A stretch of 64,000 bases of DNA from Phellopilus nigrolimitatus (Eukaryota > Basidiomycota > Agaricomycetes > Hymenochaetales > Hymenochaetaceae). Of this stretch, positions 37,915 through 50,802 are shown piece by piece. Numbering within the stretch: position 1 is the stretch's first letter; each line of letters starts with the position of its first letter. The notes beneath the pieces were generated by a model, which was not told where the DNA came from, did no database searches, and was given only the letters and a program-made list of their open reading frames with translations. A program made the translations under genes and the position numbers. The DNA lies in NCBI GenBank assembly GCA_021029095.1, contig JAJOHG010000024.1:62001-126000 (forward strand). Direction: 5' to 3'.

Positions 37915-38588
37915 ATGGCCCCAAGATTAGACCCAGACCTGCCCACCCTTCCTGGGCCGCTCTTCGACGAAGCATATCTCAAGGAAAAATATCCAAACTT
38001 AATCGACTCGAATTCTGGAGTTGGACCGGACTGGAAGAAAAATCCTAAATCCGCGTTAGCAAATTTCATGATGCATAGGCTACTCGAGGGTGCGCCGGAG
38101 TACCGAGTACAAAGTGGATTGCTGTACGGCAAGAGAATAATGCGGTGTGCTCAATCTGTTTATTTCATACCAATATCTTTTCTGCATTTTTACCATTTTC
38201 TCAGGGAAAAAGGCCACCCGGTACGGGAGCGCCTGCTGAAGCACAAGCAGAGGTCAAACTCTCTGATGGGTCCAAGATTGGATATGAACGAGCAAGGCAG
38301 TTCATGGATTATTATTGTCACCGGTTCGAATTTGGACAACCCTTCGTCGACTTCGACGAGAAACATGGCCAACAGTCAGGCTGGGAAGCCATCTTGACAG
38401 TCGGGGGTAGGCGAATCGGCATTGGAATAGCAAAGGTGAAAGATGATGCTTTACAAAATTCTTACTTGGACGTCGTCCAGTATCTGGAGAGATGCGACTC
38501 CCAGCTGTGGAAGGACTTTGTCGCAAAGGAAAGTAACGACCAATTTCTCCAACTTCCTCAAGGCTTTATCTCAACACTGTTCAGGTAG
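37915..38588 (+). CDS. hypothetical protein with dsRNA-binding-like C-terminal fold
   Basis: About 200 residues in two exons (37915-38144, then from about 38205 or 38213 to 38588). The exact acceptor is unclear: TTCTCAG at 38204 is the stronger site, but AAAAAG at 38212 keeps the phase. The C-terminal half reads GWEAILTVGGRRIGIGIAKV, followed by KDDALQNSYLDVVQYLE. This resembles the beta-strand/alpha-helix end of a double-stranded RNA-binding domain (G-W-x-A-x-L-x-V-G-G...G-x-A-K-x-x-A). The N-terminal half (LFDEAYLKEKYPNLI, PKSALANFM) could supply the first dsRBD helix. RNA binding is inferred and unproven. Confidence 0.75.
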
Positions 38589-38823
38589 AAGGCTGATTGT
38601 ACTTTTCGTCCTTCATTAAACTTTTTTTCCCCTTTTTACCCTGCCAGAAGTAGCAGGAATTCCAGAGTTTCCACGTTAACTCAATGAGATCTTTTGCCTT
38701 CATTCCGTAATAGTAGTCATTTGATACATATTAGTCGAAGATTGCAATATCGGAAATAGAGAAATAGAAGGACTCCACAATATCTGACACCTGTTGTACA
38801 CTTTCGCCGTATGCCCATAACAT

Positions 38824-39654
38824 TCATCCGTAAAATGTTCCATCGAGGAGGTAAAGCACACCATTCGTCGCCTGTGCAGAACACGGACGTCAGACAGTTT
38901 GACCTAGCTCAAATATAAGATAATGAAGAGCGCACCTCTGTCCTGCTTGCAATGGTGATATTATCATTCAGCACGATACGCGCCCACTCGGGCTTTTCGC
39001 TGTCACTCTCGACCTCCCCGTGCACCTCCGAATCCGGCGAGCTGACGGTGATGACAATGCCTTCGAGGAGCGCCTCGAACTGCGAGGTGGGCGAAAGGCG
39101 GATAGGGTGTTGCTGAGTGGCGAATGCGTTAGTCGAAGAGCTAGCAGAAAGGGGTAGATTAGACGCACGGGAACGATGTGTGCGCTGACCCAGCGCTCGC
39201 AGTTCTCTCGCGAGCGCTCGTCGAACTCCTTTTCCGATATAATCGTCCCGTCTTCTACGGGTGCAGGACCCTGATTTCTACAAACCGACTCGTAAATTCT
39301 CGATCTTAACTAATGATTTGTCGCCACTCACGGCTTGCGCGCGAGCGCCATGACAGCCTTGTTCGTCGGCGCGAACACGGTGAGGCGTGCGTCCGGCCTC
39401 TTGAACAGCTCGCCCACATGCGTGTCGCGTGCATACGAATAGAATATCGACGCCGCGCTCTGCACGGTGAGGATGTCGGAGAGCATGAGGCCCGGATCGG
39501 CCCTAAAGTCGGCGTCTACTGCTGAATCCATTCCGCACGATGCACAGGTACCGAGAATAAGTTGATCGGGCGTCTGAGGAAAGAATCGATCGTCTTGAGC
39601 GGATGTGAAGCTTGTTAGAAGAAAAGAAAGGATGAAAGAGTTGAGGAGACGCAT
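38824..39654 (-). CDS. secreted fasciclin (FAS1) domain protein
   Basis: Extracellular or wall-associated adhesion-type protein. Four exons: 39332-39654, 39169-39277, 38936-39112 and 38824-38871. It starts with a hydrophobic signal peptide (MRLLNSFILSFLLTSFTSA). FAS1 hallmarks are the H1 motif LTVFAPTNKAVMAL and the H2-like motif ATNGVLYLLDGTFYG at the very C-terminus, with the YSYARDTHVGELF helix before H1. Between them lie ERWVSAHIVP and the VLNDNITIASRTE strand. Only one FAS1 domain fits, in about 218 residues. No GPI tail is visible after H2. Tail-to-tail with the upstream dsRBD-like gene. Confidence 0.88.
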
Positions 39655-40297
39655 TGTGGTTGCAACGAGGTGGAAGTATGACGAAAGGAGGTAAGAGGCC
39701 GAATCCGATCCTTGACTCCAAATCCAGTCTGAAGCTCTTATATGGTTAAAAATGTGAATTCAAGCATACTGTATTCAGATTCAGAATCGGACAGAGAAAA
39801 CAGATAAAATATTCAGAAATAAATGCAAAGAAAATAATAGAGGAAAACGGATGCAAGTGCACGTGATGATTACTATTGCATTCACAGAGGCCACTTATGT
39901 AAACAGATTTACTGCATGCGCAAATCGGAATCAACCCAGTGTCCTTCACTGGCTCCAGACTCCTCGAAATGTCGTGCTCCATCCTGTGAGGTCTCTACAG
40001 GTACAGATGCCTATAGTACGGTACTTCTCAGGTTGAATATAGAAAATCTCAAAGTCTCGGATCTCCGCCCTTTCCTTTCTCATAGATGTTTTGCCGACAA
40101 ACCTGCGATGGACCGGGCGTTCTCAATCCACTGGAAATTCTTGGAGATAGGACGCGATGACAATACCAATTTAGAGTCCTCATGACTTGCGACTTACAAA
40201 GCTTCGAGCGGCTCAATCGCATGCCGAGCCAGATCGAAGGAACGATTGCGTGCGTGCGCGCGCACCCTTCCGGTGCCTGCGCCCCAGCTCCTCGATC

Positions 40298-40304
40298 TAT
40301 AAAT
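40298..40304 (+). promoter_or_regulatory. TATA box of the intact aldo/keto reductase gene
   Basis: TATAAAT about 75 bases before the ATG at 40379, in the divergent region between the fasciclin and aldo/keto reductase genes. Confidence 0.5.
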
Positions 40305-40378
40305 TCCTTTTGAATCTCGCGCTGCGGCTTGCAGCTCTCCCTAGTTCTCCTCCCCCTACCACTCTCAAATCGACCGTC

Positions 40379-42179
40379 ATGTCTGCAACCACTCTGGAGT
40401 ACGATACGAAGGGCATGCCCTTCCGCCGCCTCGGTCCCAGCGGCCTGCGCGTCCCCGTCTTCTCGCTCGGCGGATGTGAGTTCAATTTCTTCTGAATATT
40501 CATTGTCCTCGCGAAAGCTGACTGATTGCCATTCGTCGCCGACAGGGCTCACCTTGGGCGGAACAGTGGTGGGAGACCCAGTCAAGGCGCGTACTCTCCT
40601 CCTCTTTCCCTCACAAAACAGTTTGGTCCTCAAGTGCTGACTATCGTGTAGGACATAATCCGGACCGCGTTTGAGAACGGGATCAACATGTTTGATACCG
40701 CCGAGGGCTACGAGAAGGGAAAATCCGAAGAGGAGATGGGCCGCGTGATCAAAGAACTCGGCATACGACGCAGCGAGCTCGTCATCTCCACCAAGCTCTT
40801 CTGGGGCAAGGACAAAAGTCCGAATGCAGGCGGGCTCTCGCGCAAGCAGTACGTTCCGCAATCCTCCTGTGCAGTTTTGTTCTCAAGTCTACCCTTTTTG
40901 GAAAATTTAAAAGTATCATCGAGGGGACGCAGGCGTCGCTCGAGCGCCTTCAAATGGACTACGTTGACGTTATCTTCGCGCACAGGCCTGACAAGTCTGG
41001 TCCGTGCGCTTCTGCCTATATTCAGCTACTTATCTCTGTGCTTACATTCTAAAAAAACTCCGAATTGCTTTTCTTCTTCCCGAGGATAGTTCCCATCGAA
41101 GAGACCGTTCGCGCATTCAACTATGTTATCGACAAAGGTTGGGTAAGCAGCTATTCCTTCGTACCGCTTCCTCGGCCTAAGAAGTTGAGTGCGTGAATTC
41201 TAAATCTAGGCATTCTACTGGGGGACGTCGGAGTGGGACGCGCTCGAGATCGCAGAGGCATACCGTGCGTTGATCAACTTTCTGAGATTCCATCTCGGCT
41301 GATATTCTTTTACCTAAATTCCAGATGTCGCGGAAAAGCTCAATCTCATCCCGCCCATCGCAGAGCAGGTTCAGCACAAGTGAGTCTTGTACAGCTTGCA
41401 CCCCTCTCGAAGCCCCGATTGACACTTCGATAACAGCATGTTCGTGCGCCAGCGTCCGGAGGGCGAGTACGCGTACGTGTCGCGCGTTTTTTTCTACCCC
41501 CTCGATGAAACTTAACGAATGCGCAACTCACTTTTTAGGTCTATCTACGCGAAGTACGGCATCGGCACGACCGTCTTCTCCGCACTCGCCGGGGGCCTAC
41601 TCACCGGAAAGGTTGGCTTTTCCCCCTTTCTGTCCATTCCCTCAAAACGAAGATTGAGTACTGACTCGCCCGTGCAGTACAACGGCGGGAACATCCCCGC
41701 GAACTCGCGCTTTGAGAACCACAAGGATTTCTTCAAGAGCACGATCAAGAGCTTCAGCGAGGAGGAGGGCCGCAAGAAGTTCGACAAGGTCGATAAGCTC
41801 ATCGAGCTAGCCGAAAAAGGTTCGTCTCCGTCTTCCCCTCCTTCTTCCCCCATTTATCGGAGACGCATACGGCTCTCTATACAGAGCTGAACTGCAAAGT
41901 GGCGCACCTCGCGCTCGCGTGGGTCGCGAAAAAGCCGAGCACGAGCACAATCATCCTCGGTGCTTCGCGCCCCGAGCAGGTGATCGACAACCTCAAGGCG
42001 CTCGAAGTCATCCCCAAGCTTACACCGGAGCTCATGGACCGAATCGACAAGATTCTCGAGAACACGCCCGAGCCCGCGGTCTGTCTGCTTTTCTTTCGTG
42101 AGCCTGGCGTAATCTTACTCTGATATAGAACTTGTTCGGCCGTCCAGCGTTGGACACGACGTTCAAAGCACTCTATTGA
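40379..42179 (+). CDS. aldo/keto reductase, voltage-gated K+ channel beta-subunit type
   Basis: NADPH-dependent oxidoreductase of the AKR6-like group. About 11 exons, starting with 40379-40475, 40546-40586 and 40652-40848. Key segments: [39 protein letters not shown] with the catalytic Asp and Tyr, [11 protein letters not shown] with the catalytic Lys, [20 protein letters not shown] with the catalytic His, [25 protein letters not shown], and the cofactor site [14 protein letters not shown]. It ends LDTTFKALY at 42179. The second intron (from 40587) uses a GC donor (AAG|GCGCGT). All exons join in phase, unlike the inverted paralogue at 30242-31985. Substrate unknown. Confidence 0.92.
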
Positions 42180-42428
42180 GCTTTAGCAAGTCTGCAAGAG
42201 GGGCTTAGGACAAAAGGATGACAGCGTAGAGCGTAGATTTTCACGTAAGAGGGAAACTGAGCTTTCCTGTGTGGGCGGCAAGGACGATTTGTCCTTGCCA
42301 TGACTGGTGCAAGTATTCATGTTGAACTACAAGACAATGTGTTTCGATATGTCGAGGATGAAATAGTCGGAATAAAAAGTAAAAGAGAAAAAAGACGCCA
42401 CATGAAACACAAGGACAAGATATGAAAT

Positions 42429-43178
42429 CTACAAAGGAGTAATACCAAGGAACTCCTGAACTCGGCGAAGTTTTTGTGCCCTGTTCCCATTGTGTGCCAG
42501 CCCGTACATTTGGCACAAAGGATTGAGCTGAGCAACTAAGATGTAACCAATCAGAGATCTATTCTCTTTCAAAACATATTTGAGGGCACATACCAGTCAT
42601 CGCTCGTAGTTCCGCTGGGGTCTGTGGGAAGACAACATGGGGTGGAAGTTGTTGTCCGTTCGGCATTAATGGCTTGAAGAGTAGCACTTGAGCATTGGCC
42701 TGGACGTAGTAGCGGATGCTGGCTCTACCAGTGGAAAATAACAATGAGTATGACTCGATACTTCTGTAAAGACAAATGGGTTGCTCAACTCGTAGTGCAT
42801 CCTATCAATTCTCTCTGTCAATCTACCCATATGTTCTCCCATTTCCTCTGTCCGCTGCTCCACTGCCACCATCTGTTGCTGCATTGCCGCCATCTGTTGC
42901 TGCATTGCCGCCATCTGTTGTTGCATCACCACCATCTGTTGTCGCAGATCACCAACAGACGCTGTCTGATACACAAGGTAAGCAAGATTGGCAGCAGCAG
43001 AAGACTCAGAGAGATAACGTACTAAATTATCAATAGAAATCAAAACCTCATTTATAGCACCATTGATGTTTGGGAATCGCATGAGCTGTTCGCACACCAT
43101 GCCAATATGGTAGACCATAGCATGATAGTCCGGTTGCAGACCGTACATAGGAAAAATGAAACATATGAGGCCATCCAT
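42429..43178 (-). CDS. coiled-coil protein with a C-terminal SAP-like motif
   Basis: Three exons: about 42790-43178, 42594-42724 and 42429-42535. The N-terminal part is helical, rich in Met, His and Tyr. A heptad array of MQQQMAA units (repeated about four times, 21-bp DNA repeat at about 42840-42935) then runs into EQRTEEMGEHMGRLTERIDR, predicting a coiled coil. The C-terminal exon reads QLNPLCQMYGLAHNGNRAQKL followed by RRVQEFLGI. This fits the SAP helix-extended-helix pattern (L-x-x-L-C-x-x-Y-G-L-x-x-x-G-x-R...L), which binds DNA or RNA. The exon 1 donor is uncertain. Function is otherwise unknown. Confidence 0.72.
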
Positions 43179-43275
43179 AGCAGTCGCAGTAGGAGTAGGA
43201 GAGGAGGTTCAACTCGGCTCTGCATGTAGGTTCAGTCCGACGCACCTCAGGCTTAAATAAAAAAGGGTCTCCTTG

Positions 43276-43435
43276 GCTGACACGATGGTGGTGGCTGACA
43301 CGATGGTAAGTTGGTTAACACGAAGGTAAGTTGGCTGACACAAAGGCAATGGCTGGCACGAAAGTAAATTGGCTGACACAAAGGCAGGAAGGTAAGTTGG
43401 CTGACTCGAAGGTGAGTTGGCTGACACGAAAATAT
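43276..43435. repeat. minisatellite of about 20-25 bp units
   Basis: Imperfect tandem copies of GGTAAGTTGGCTGACACGAA, seven to eight in number, with variant ATGGTGGTGGCTGACACGAT units at the left end. It lies upstream of the coiled-coil/SAP-like gene. No coding frame is maintained across it. Confidence 0.85.
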
Positions 43436-43637
43436 TGCTGTCGCTAGTCGGGGTTTCTCCTGCTAAAGACCGAGAGGAACAGTTGGGAGAATCTTGGACT
43501 AGTGAGCTCGAAGTCGAACGAAGTCTCAGTACGAGAGCTGAGACACTGTGGATCCTTAAACCGCGTGTATTACGTAAGGTACGTATATGCGTAAATAGAC
43601 ACACTTTCCAGGACCACTGCATCCTAAGCCTCGTTAC

Positions 43638-43676
43638 AGAACACACACAGACACACAGACACACAGACACAGACGA
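43638..43676. repeat. CA-rich microsatellite
   Basis: Tract of (AC)nAG units: ACACACACAG, then ACACACAG repeated, ending CACAGACG. Confidence 0.85.
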
Positions 43677-43799
43677 GAAAACAAAGCAGAGTATAAATAC
43701 ATCCAGAAAGTAGATTCTTAGGCAGATAAGTCATTAGAACCGATTGAAAGTGATTGATTATCATAAGGCGGGCATCCAGGACAATAGATAGAACACCCT

Positions 43800-45197
43800 T
43801 CATAGTCGTATCACACCCGAGCCATCTAACCCGCGCGGTCGTGCTGCGCCCCACGCCGCGCTTTCCTCCGCGAACGAATCCGAATCAGGGACACGCCCGT
43901 TCCCATTGACCTCGTGATGGTCGTCCTCTTCATCATCCACAGAGAATGGGCCCCCTCCACCTCCCATCATTGCCTCCTCCTCTGCATTTCGTGGCAGACG
44001 CGTGAAGCTCTGGCGATCGCGACGCCCCCAGGGGAAGGATGGCCGCCAGCCCGACCCACGTACACCTGAAGATCCTGAAGTGCCACGGCCGGGGCCAGAA
44101 GGGTTTCCCCAGGGGTCCTGCCCTGTGAGCAGGCGTTTGAGGTCGCGCGCATTCTCGGCGAGTGCGTAAGGGGTGAAGCTGGTATACCACCGGCGTGGCG
44201 AGCTGCCTAGCGGGAGAGCATCGTATGTGTCTACATCGTGGTCGCGTCGGCGTTTGATGAGCCTATGCAGGGCCAGGAGAGCGAGGAGTGTTAAAGAGAG
44301 TGCGAGAAGGCTGAGTAGAAGGTGGTGTAAGTGCACTTTTTTTCCAGTGTCAAATATCGGATAAGCGCTCGTACATGACTATGACCATCACAAAGGTTTT
44401 CCAGTACGCATAGCGGTCGGGTACAGGACAGGCGAACTGCAAATTATGAACGTCGGGATAGCGCGCATAACATAAACTTATCAGCTCACTTTTGTTCTCC
44501 ATTCAATGAAAAATGCGCAAGCGTCATCGTCTTCGGGCGGAAGCTGAGCAATAAGTTGCGGCTTGCCTATCAATTGCGAATTGCAAATTATTAGCGACTG
44601 AGTAGTATGATCATACGACGAAGTAGTTGCACACCTTCTGCAACAGAATCGTCACATATGAATCGGATAGCCGTCGACGCCTTCATACTATCCGACTGTG
44701 GACAGCTCGAGCCTCCCATCAGGAGGAGGACCGGATGCCTATCGCGTACATGCAGCGTTGAGTTCGCCTGTCTATATATTATATACCTTTTTAACCTTTA
44801 ATCAAGAGTGTCTTAAGATAAAGGACGTACCCAATAGATATGTCGCCGCGCGCGCCACGCGTGAACCCACCGACGTCTTGCGGGCGATCAACGCGCGGGT
44901 TCCAGAGGTCGCTGACGACGCTCCTGCAGACATTAAGAGTAAAGTTACGGCCTGTATGCGAAGTGAATACATAGTCCGAGCTGGTAACAGAGTAATTATA
45001 ATAACAATAAATAAATCATCAGTACGGTTCATCGTAGTACGCGTTACGCACCTCGCGCTCAACGGACTGAGGTCGTATGAGTGCCCGCAGTCATGCGCAG
45101 TACACGATTTTGGCTCGTTTTCCGCCGCATTCGTCGCTGTCAGCAGCGCTACTATCACAGCGAGCACGCTGTGTCCCAGGCCGGGAGAGGTCTTCAT
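43800..45197 (-). CDS. type I membrane protein with MRH domain (ATG27 / mannose-6-phosphate receptor-like)
   Basis: Probable sorting or autophagy-related receptor of Golgi, endosome or vacuole traffic. Six exons: 45052-45197, 44831-44980, 44635-44738, 44490-44566, 44375-44436 and 43800-44310. A signal peptide (MKTSPGLGHSVLAVIVALLT) is followed by a cysteine-spaced MRH/ATG27 domain: SCTAHDCGHSYDLSPLSA, GRNFTLNVCRSV, MGGSSCPQSDS, TAIRFICDD, and the family end motif CAFFIEWRTKFACP. One membrane helix (KTFVMVIVILLALSLTLLAL) and a basic stop-transfer (HRLIKRRRDHD) follow. The cytosolic tail is about 160 residues, Gly/Pro/Asp-rich, ending GSGVIRL. The tail is longer than in yeast Atg27 and I see no YxxPhi signal at its end. 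The domain call is firm; ATG27 versus MRL1 is open. Confidence 0.85.
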
Positions 45198-45348
45198 CGT
45201 TGTCGTCGTCGTCGAGGACGGCGTCAAGATGGCGGTCTGACTTACATAATAACGTGGGAAACGCACCGGTTTAATACTTGCTCAATGATTGGTTGCCGAT
45301 TCCCGCAAACTCCCTCTTCGTCGTTCGTAGCGAGCAGACATACACGCC

Positions 45349-47160
<1,812 letters not shown>

Positions 47161-47682
47161 TTTGAGCTTAGAGGCGTCGCCGCGACTTGTAGATTATGTC
47201 CAAGCGATTTTGATCCTGGAAGCAATCAACAAACCTTTTTTTATTAGCTCCCAGTGCAAGTAGAATACTCCTCTCGCTGCGGCTTAGAAAAAAATTGCAT
47301 GCTGTATTCCATCTCGAGCCTTTTTGGAAGACGCCGCCCGAATTCAAGAATGGTTTCCTTCACCATGATAGTCGGTAAGATGATTTATGGCTACTTGCAT
47401 TGCAGATAGCGCAACCCTTGCTTTCTAAATTCACTATGTACAAGAAGTGTTGACGCGCATTTCGCACTGGTGATTGTGTACGAGAAGACAGCGAGGCTTT
47501 TCTGTTACAAAGCGACCGTTAGAAGCTCCATCTATCTCAGGACTGTGACGGCACCTACAGCACAACATCTCAAGATTAAAAATCCTAGCGCATCAATAGA
47601 TGTAAACGGTGCTTCATATGAATAATATCATGATTATATATGAGAGAAGAACGACTTCGGGATTTGTGAGAGGCAATGCAGA

Positions 47683-49311
47683 CTAATTGTAAGGACCAAG
47701 GTTTTTGAAAACGATATTTCTTTCTTGGCACATGGCCTCCGTCTGTGGCAAATGATACTGTATCAAATTATAACTGCCATCTGGGGGACGAGCCTGAATA
47801 CGTAGCGAGATCCTGCGTAACTTCTTACTGGATGCCACAAGTTGACTGGCCGTCTTGTCCCATCCCGCTTCGTCATCAGCCTCTCGACATTTGATCATTA
47901 TATCCTCTACAGAGTCCGGTAGGGCGCTCATGAAATGGCTGGGAACAGTGTAATAAATCCCAACGACATCCAGGAAGAAAAATCGAACATGATTGCATGC
48001 GGCGCAGAAGGTGGTCAACGCGTGACTATGTTGATGGCCACGCGACTCAAAATGTGCTTCCACTGTCTGTGCATCCGATAGATATGGTGCGATGATGCGA
48101 ATAAGCTCGACATTGGTAGCGCAGTCCCCCAGGAAGCGGAAGCATTCCCAAGCCCAGCCGCGGACGCTCTCCGGTCGTCTCACGAGGGAAAGGAAAGGAA
48201 AAACCTGACCTGTTACGCAACTGAAGAATTTAATTGTGCTCCAAATTGATTTTTCTAATTCAGTTGCTGACCCCGGAAGGTCAGAAAAACTGGCTAGACT
48301 GATGGGCCAGCTGTCTTCTTCAGCGGGCCGGTGTTGGGCCCAGCCAGATAGCGTAATACTAGACAACATGGGGAATCGAGGTACTGCCTTACACAGGCAA
48401 GAAAGAAGGGCAGGGATGTCGCCAATGAAACCCTCCGCAGTGTTCAAGAGGCGAAGCTCCCTCAACGATGGAAGCTCCGAGGTGGCTAACGCCGGCAGAA
48501 TAGCCGTTAAGTCCTTTCCGAGAAAAGGAGTAGCCATTATCCAGAACGACTGCACGTTTGGCACGCGCCGCAATAGGCATACAAATAAGTCGGTTGAATT
48601 CGGTGGTAGCGGCACATGTACAGGCCATTCGTCATCCATGTAGTCGAGGTGCATTATGGCAAATTCACGAGTCCAGGGGCCAACAAGCGGGTCTCGAAGG
48701 GTCCTCATGAGCGTCTCCGGTTCCATGTCCGGGATGCAGCACACACGCCCTATTGCTTTGCGTGCCGGATGGAACCATGAGCGTTGAACAAGGCTCAAGC
48801 TCTGGAGGTCGGAATTCAGCGCAACTGCTTTATTGAATGCCGTGCGGTCGGGATATCGTTCGAGTGTTTGGGCACGTAACACATGTAGATCCGTGGTCCG
48901 CGCGTGCTCGAAGATGCCAACGAGGTCATCGAGGATAATGTGCCAGGGGAACTCCACTAAACTCGTAGCAGGGTGTGTGACAGAAGACGAGCTCCTGTCC
49001 TGATTCCGAGACGACGCCTCCGTCTGGCTCAGCGTGCCATCTGCACTGCGCTCTGGCGAGACTATCAGCTCGCGACGATGTTCAGCGACACGCAGATAGA
49101 TATCATCCGTCGCTCCCAAAGTCACTTCTGCGGGGAAGAATGTCGGGTCGCGGAGAAGAGTGAGGAACAAATCGATAGCGGACGCTGCGACATCGTGTGC
49201 GAGCACAAGGCTTGCGAGCAAGGCATCCGAATGTGTTACGAACGGGATGCTGAGATTCAGCTTCTTGTCGAATGCTCGACAATTCTCGTTGAAAGTCTCG
49301 ATGCTGGCCAT
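47683..49311 (-). CDS. F-box/LRR-like protein, paralogue A
   Basis: 542 residues, intronless, starting MASIETFNENCRAFDKK. No catalytic motif is present. Residues about 120-205 (FPWHIILDDLVGIFEH, then LNSDLQSLSLVQRSWFHPAR) resemble the degenerate F-box plus linker of basidiomycete F-box proteins. The remainder has irregular leucine-rich repeat-like strands: LRRVPNVQSFWIM, ALATSELPSLRELRLLNT, RFPMLSSITLSGW. Such proteins usually recruit substrates to SCF ubiquitin ligases; that is inferred from fold resemblance. It is one of four paralogues within 14 kb, all full-length and open, which argues for retained function or very recent duplication. It lies tail-to-tail with NDUFS2. Confidence 0.75.
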   Translation of the reverse strand: MASIETFNENCRAFDKKLNLSIPFVTHSDALLASLVLAHDVAASAIDLFLTLLRDPTFFPAEVTLGATDDIYLRVAEHRRELIVSPERSADGTLSQTEASSRNQDRSSSSVTHPATSLVEFPWHIILDDLVGIFEHARTTDLHVLRAQTLERYPDRTAFNKAVALNSDLQSLSLVQRSWFHPARKAIGRVCCIPDMEPETLMRTLRDPLVGPWTREFAIMHLDYMDDEWPVHVPLPPNSTDLFVCLLRRVPNVQSFWIMATPFLGKDLTAILPALATSELPSLRELRLLNTAEGFIGDIPALLSCLCKAVPRFPMLSSITLSGWAQHRPAEEDSWPISLASFSDLPGSATELEKSIWSTIKFFSCVTGQVFPFLSLVRRPESVRGWAWECFRFLGDCATNVELIRIIAPYLSDAQTVEAHFESRGHQHSHALTTFCAACNHVRFFFLDVVGIYYTVPSHFMSALPDSVEDIMIKCREADDEAGWDKTASQLVASSKKLRRISLRIQARPPDGSYNLIQYHLPQTEAMCQERNIVFKNLGPYN

Positions 49312-49700
49312 GGTGGTGCAAGGAAGACTTTGCTAGCAGACAGCCGGATTTATGTATACACCTCTTTACGTAAGGATTTTTTTGTCTTTATCTTCGTTTG
49401 CCAGGTAGTTCTACTGTCTAGTTCTAATCGCGGTAAGTTCACCAGGCAACTTTACATTATACCACATCGCGGAAGCAATCTGTAAATTCCGGTAACGCGT
49501 CCGACGTGTCAGGATCCGACTCAGTAGATCATAAGATGCCTATGGCCCTACTAAAGGACTCTCCAAGGAACAGTTCATAGACTTATTCATCAAACCACAG
49601 GGATTTCTACTATGTGCACGTACCGGCCATGTCAGGTCACGGATGCACAGAAGATCTTCAAAGCAAGCGATGAAACGTATTGAGGATCTCAGGAGGCGGT
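49312..49700. repeat. duplicated 5'-flanking repeat p, copy 1
   Basis: About 390 bp upstream of F-box gene A, shared with gene C (55231-55628) and, inverted, gene D (59757-60148). Markers: CTCTTTACGTAAGGA, ACGCGTCCGACGTGTCAGGA, ATGTGCACGTACCGGCCATG and GAGGATCTCAGGAGGCGG. It may include a promoter and a transposon-derived part. Gene B lacks it after about ten bases. Confidence 0.8.
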
Positions 49701-49909
49701 AGCAACGTTTGGTCGCGCTTGTAGTATTTCAACAATTATGTAAGATTTGCTTTGTAATCTTACCAATACTGTATCATTGTTCACTGCTCTCCTCTTGAGT
49801 CTAAGTAGACCTCGAAGACGTTCTGCTGCTGTAATTCTTACAAGAAGGAAAGGAAGACGACGCGTTCGCCGTGTCCAGATCCCAAGCAAGCTGCTTCAGC
49901 ACTATTAGA

Positions 49910-50789
49910 ATGTCCACGGCCGCCGCCGTAGTGCTCCCGGAGGAACAGCTCCTCGAGCTGCTCACCCAGCTGCAGGCAAGTCCGCCGCATATCCTATCCA
50001 ATAGTTACAAGAGCTCAACCGCGACTGCCCGCGCAGAAAACGACCCCCGACCAGGCGCGCGCGATCCTCAACGCGCAGCCGCAGATCGGGTACGCCCTCG
50101 TGCCGCTCATGGTCAAGCTGGGCATCGTGAACCTCGAGGTCCTGCAGGTGCGCCCCGCCTCCTCCCCCTCCCCCTTCCTCCTCCCGCACGCGACACTGAC
50201 GAAGAGCGACTCCGGCAGAAGACGCTGGTGACGTATTCGGCGCCCGCGCAGGCCGCCCCGCCCCAGGCGGTACCCGCGGCCTCGGCCGCGACGCTCATGC
50301 AGGCGGCGTACCACCACCCGACGCCCCCGCCCGCGGGCCAGACGCCGACGTACCCGCCGCCCCGCCGCAGAACGGGTATGCGGGCCAGTACGCGCACGCC
50401 CCGCCGCCCCAGCCGTATCCTGCGCTGGGCGCGCCGCAGTACCAGCAGCCCCCGCGCGGCCCGCCCGCGCCTGCACAGGCGCCACCGGGTGCGGGCGTGC
50501 TGGGCGCGCTGGGGAGCGTCCCGGACGAGCAGAAGGTGCGCATACCGTCTGCTTCGTTGCTTGTCTTCCATCTGTGTTACTGCTTTCCTCTTGTGCTTAC
50601 TTCCGGGCATGAAATCCAGGAAATGACCATGCGTGTGATTTCGATGACGCCCGAGCAGGTGAACCGCCTCCCGCCGCAGGAGCGTGCCATTACAATACAG
50701 CTGGTATGCTAAATGCAGAATTGTGTCCGTGTGAGCCGGCTAATAATTATCTACCACAGCGCGCAACGCTTGGATTGCCAACGGAGTAA
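49910..50789 (+). pseudogene. CSTF2-hinge-type protein, frameshifted copy
   Basis: Paralogue of the intact minus-strand gene at 57639-58538. Exons: 49910-49975, 50037-50147, 50219-50535, 50620-50703 and 50760-50789. Sequence landmarks: LPEEQLLELLTQLQ, then TTPDQARAILNAQPQIGYAL and PLMVKLGIVNLEVLQ (hinge-like), a Pro/Ala/Gln-rich middle, and MTPEQVNRLPPQERAITIQL then RATLGLPTE. Intron 1 has a GC donor in perfect context (CAG|GCAAGT). Against the other copy, exon 3 lacks 10 bp after ACGTACCCGCCG (near 50360). This shifts the frame and removes the PQNGYAGQYAH to GALGSVPDEQK reading. It is probably non-functional or makes an altered product. Confidence 0.75.
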
Positions 50790-50802
50790 TCAGAGGGAAG
50801 GG

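Noticed and set aside
42840..42940. CRISPR-like regular repeats
   Set aside because: These are in-frame 21-bp coding repeats for a coiled coil in a fungal gene, with no spacers.
48236..48643. Antisense frames within the F-box genes, conserved in copies B, C and D
   Set aside because: They recur only because the sense genes are duplicates; no independent start context or coding signature.
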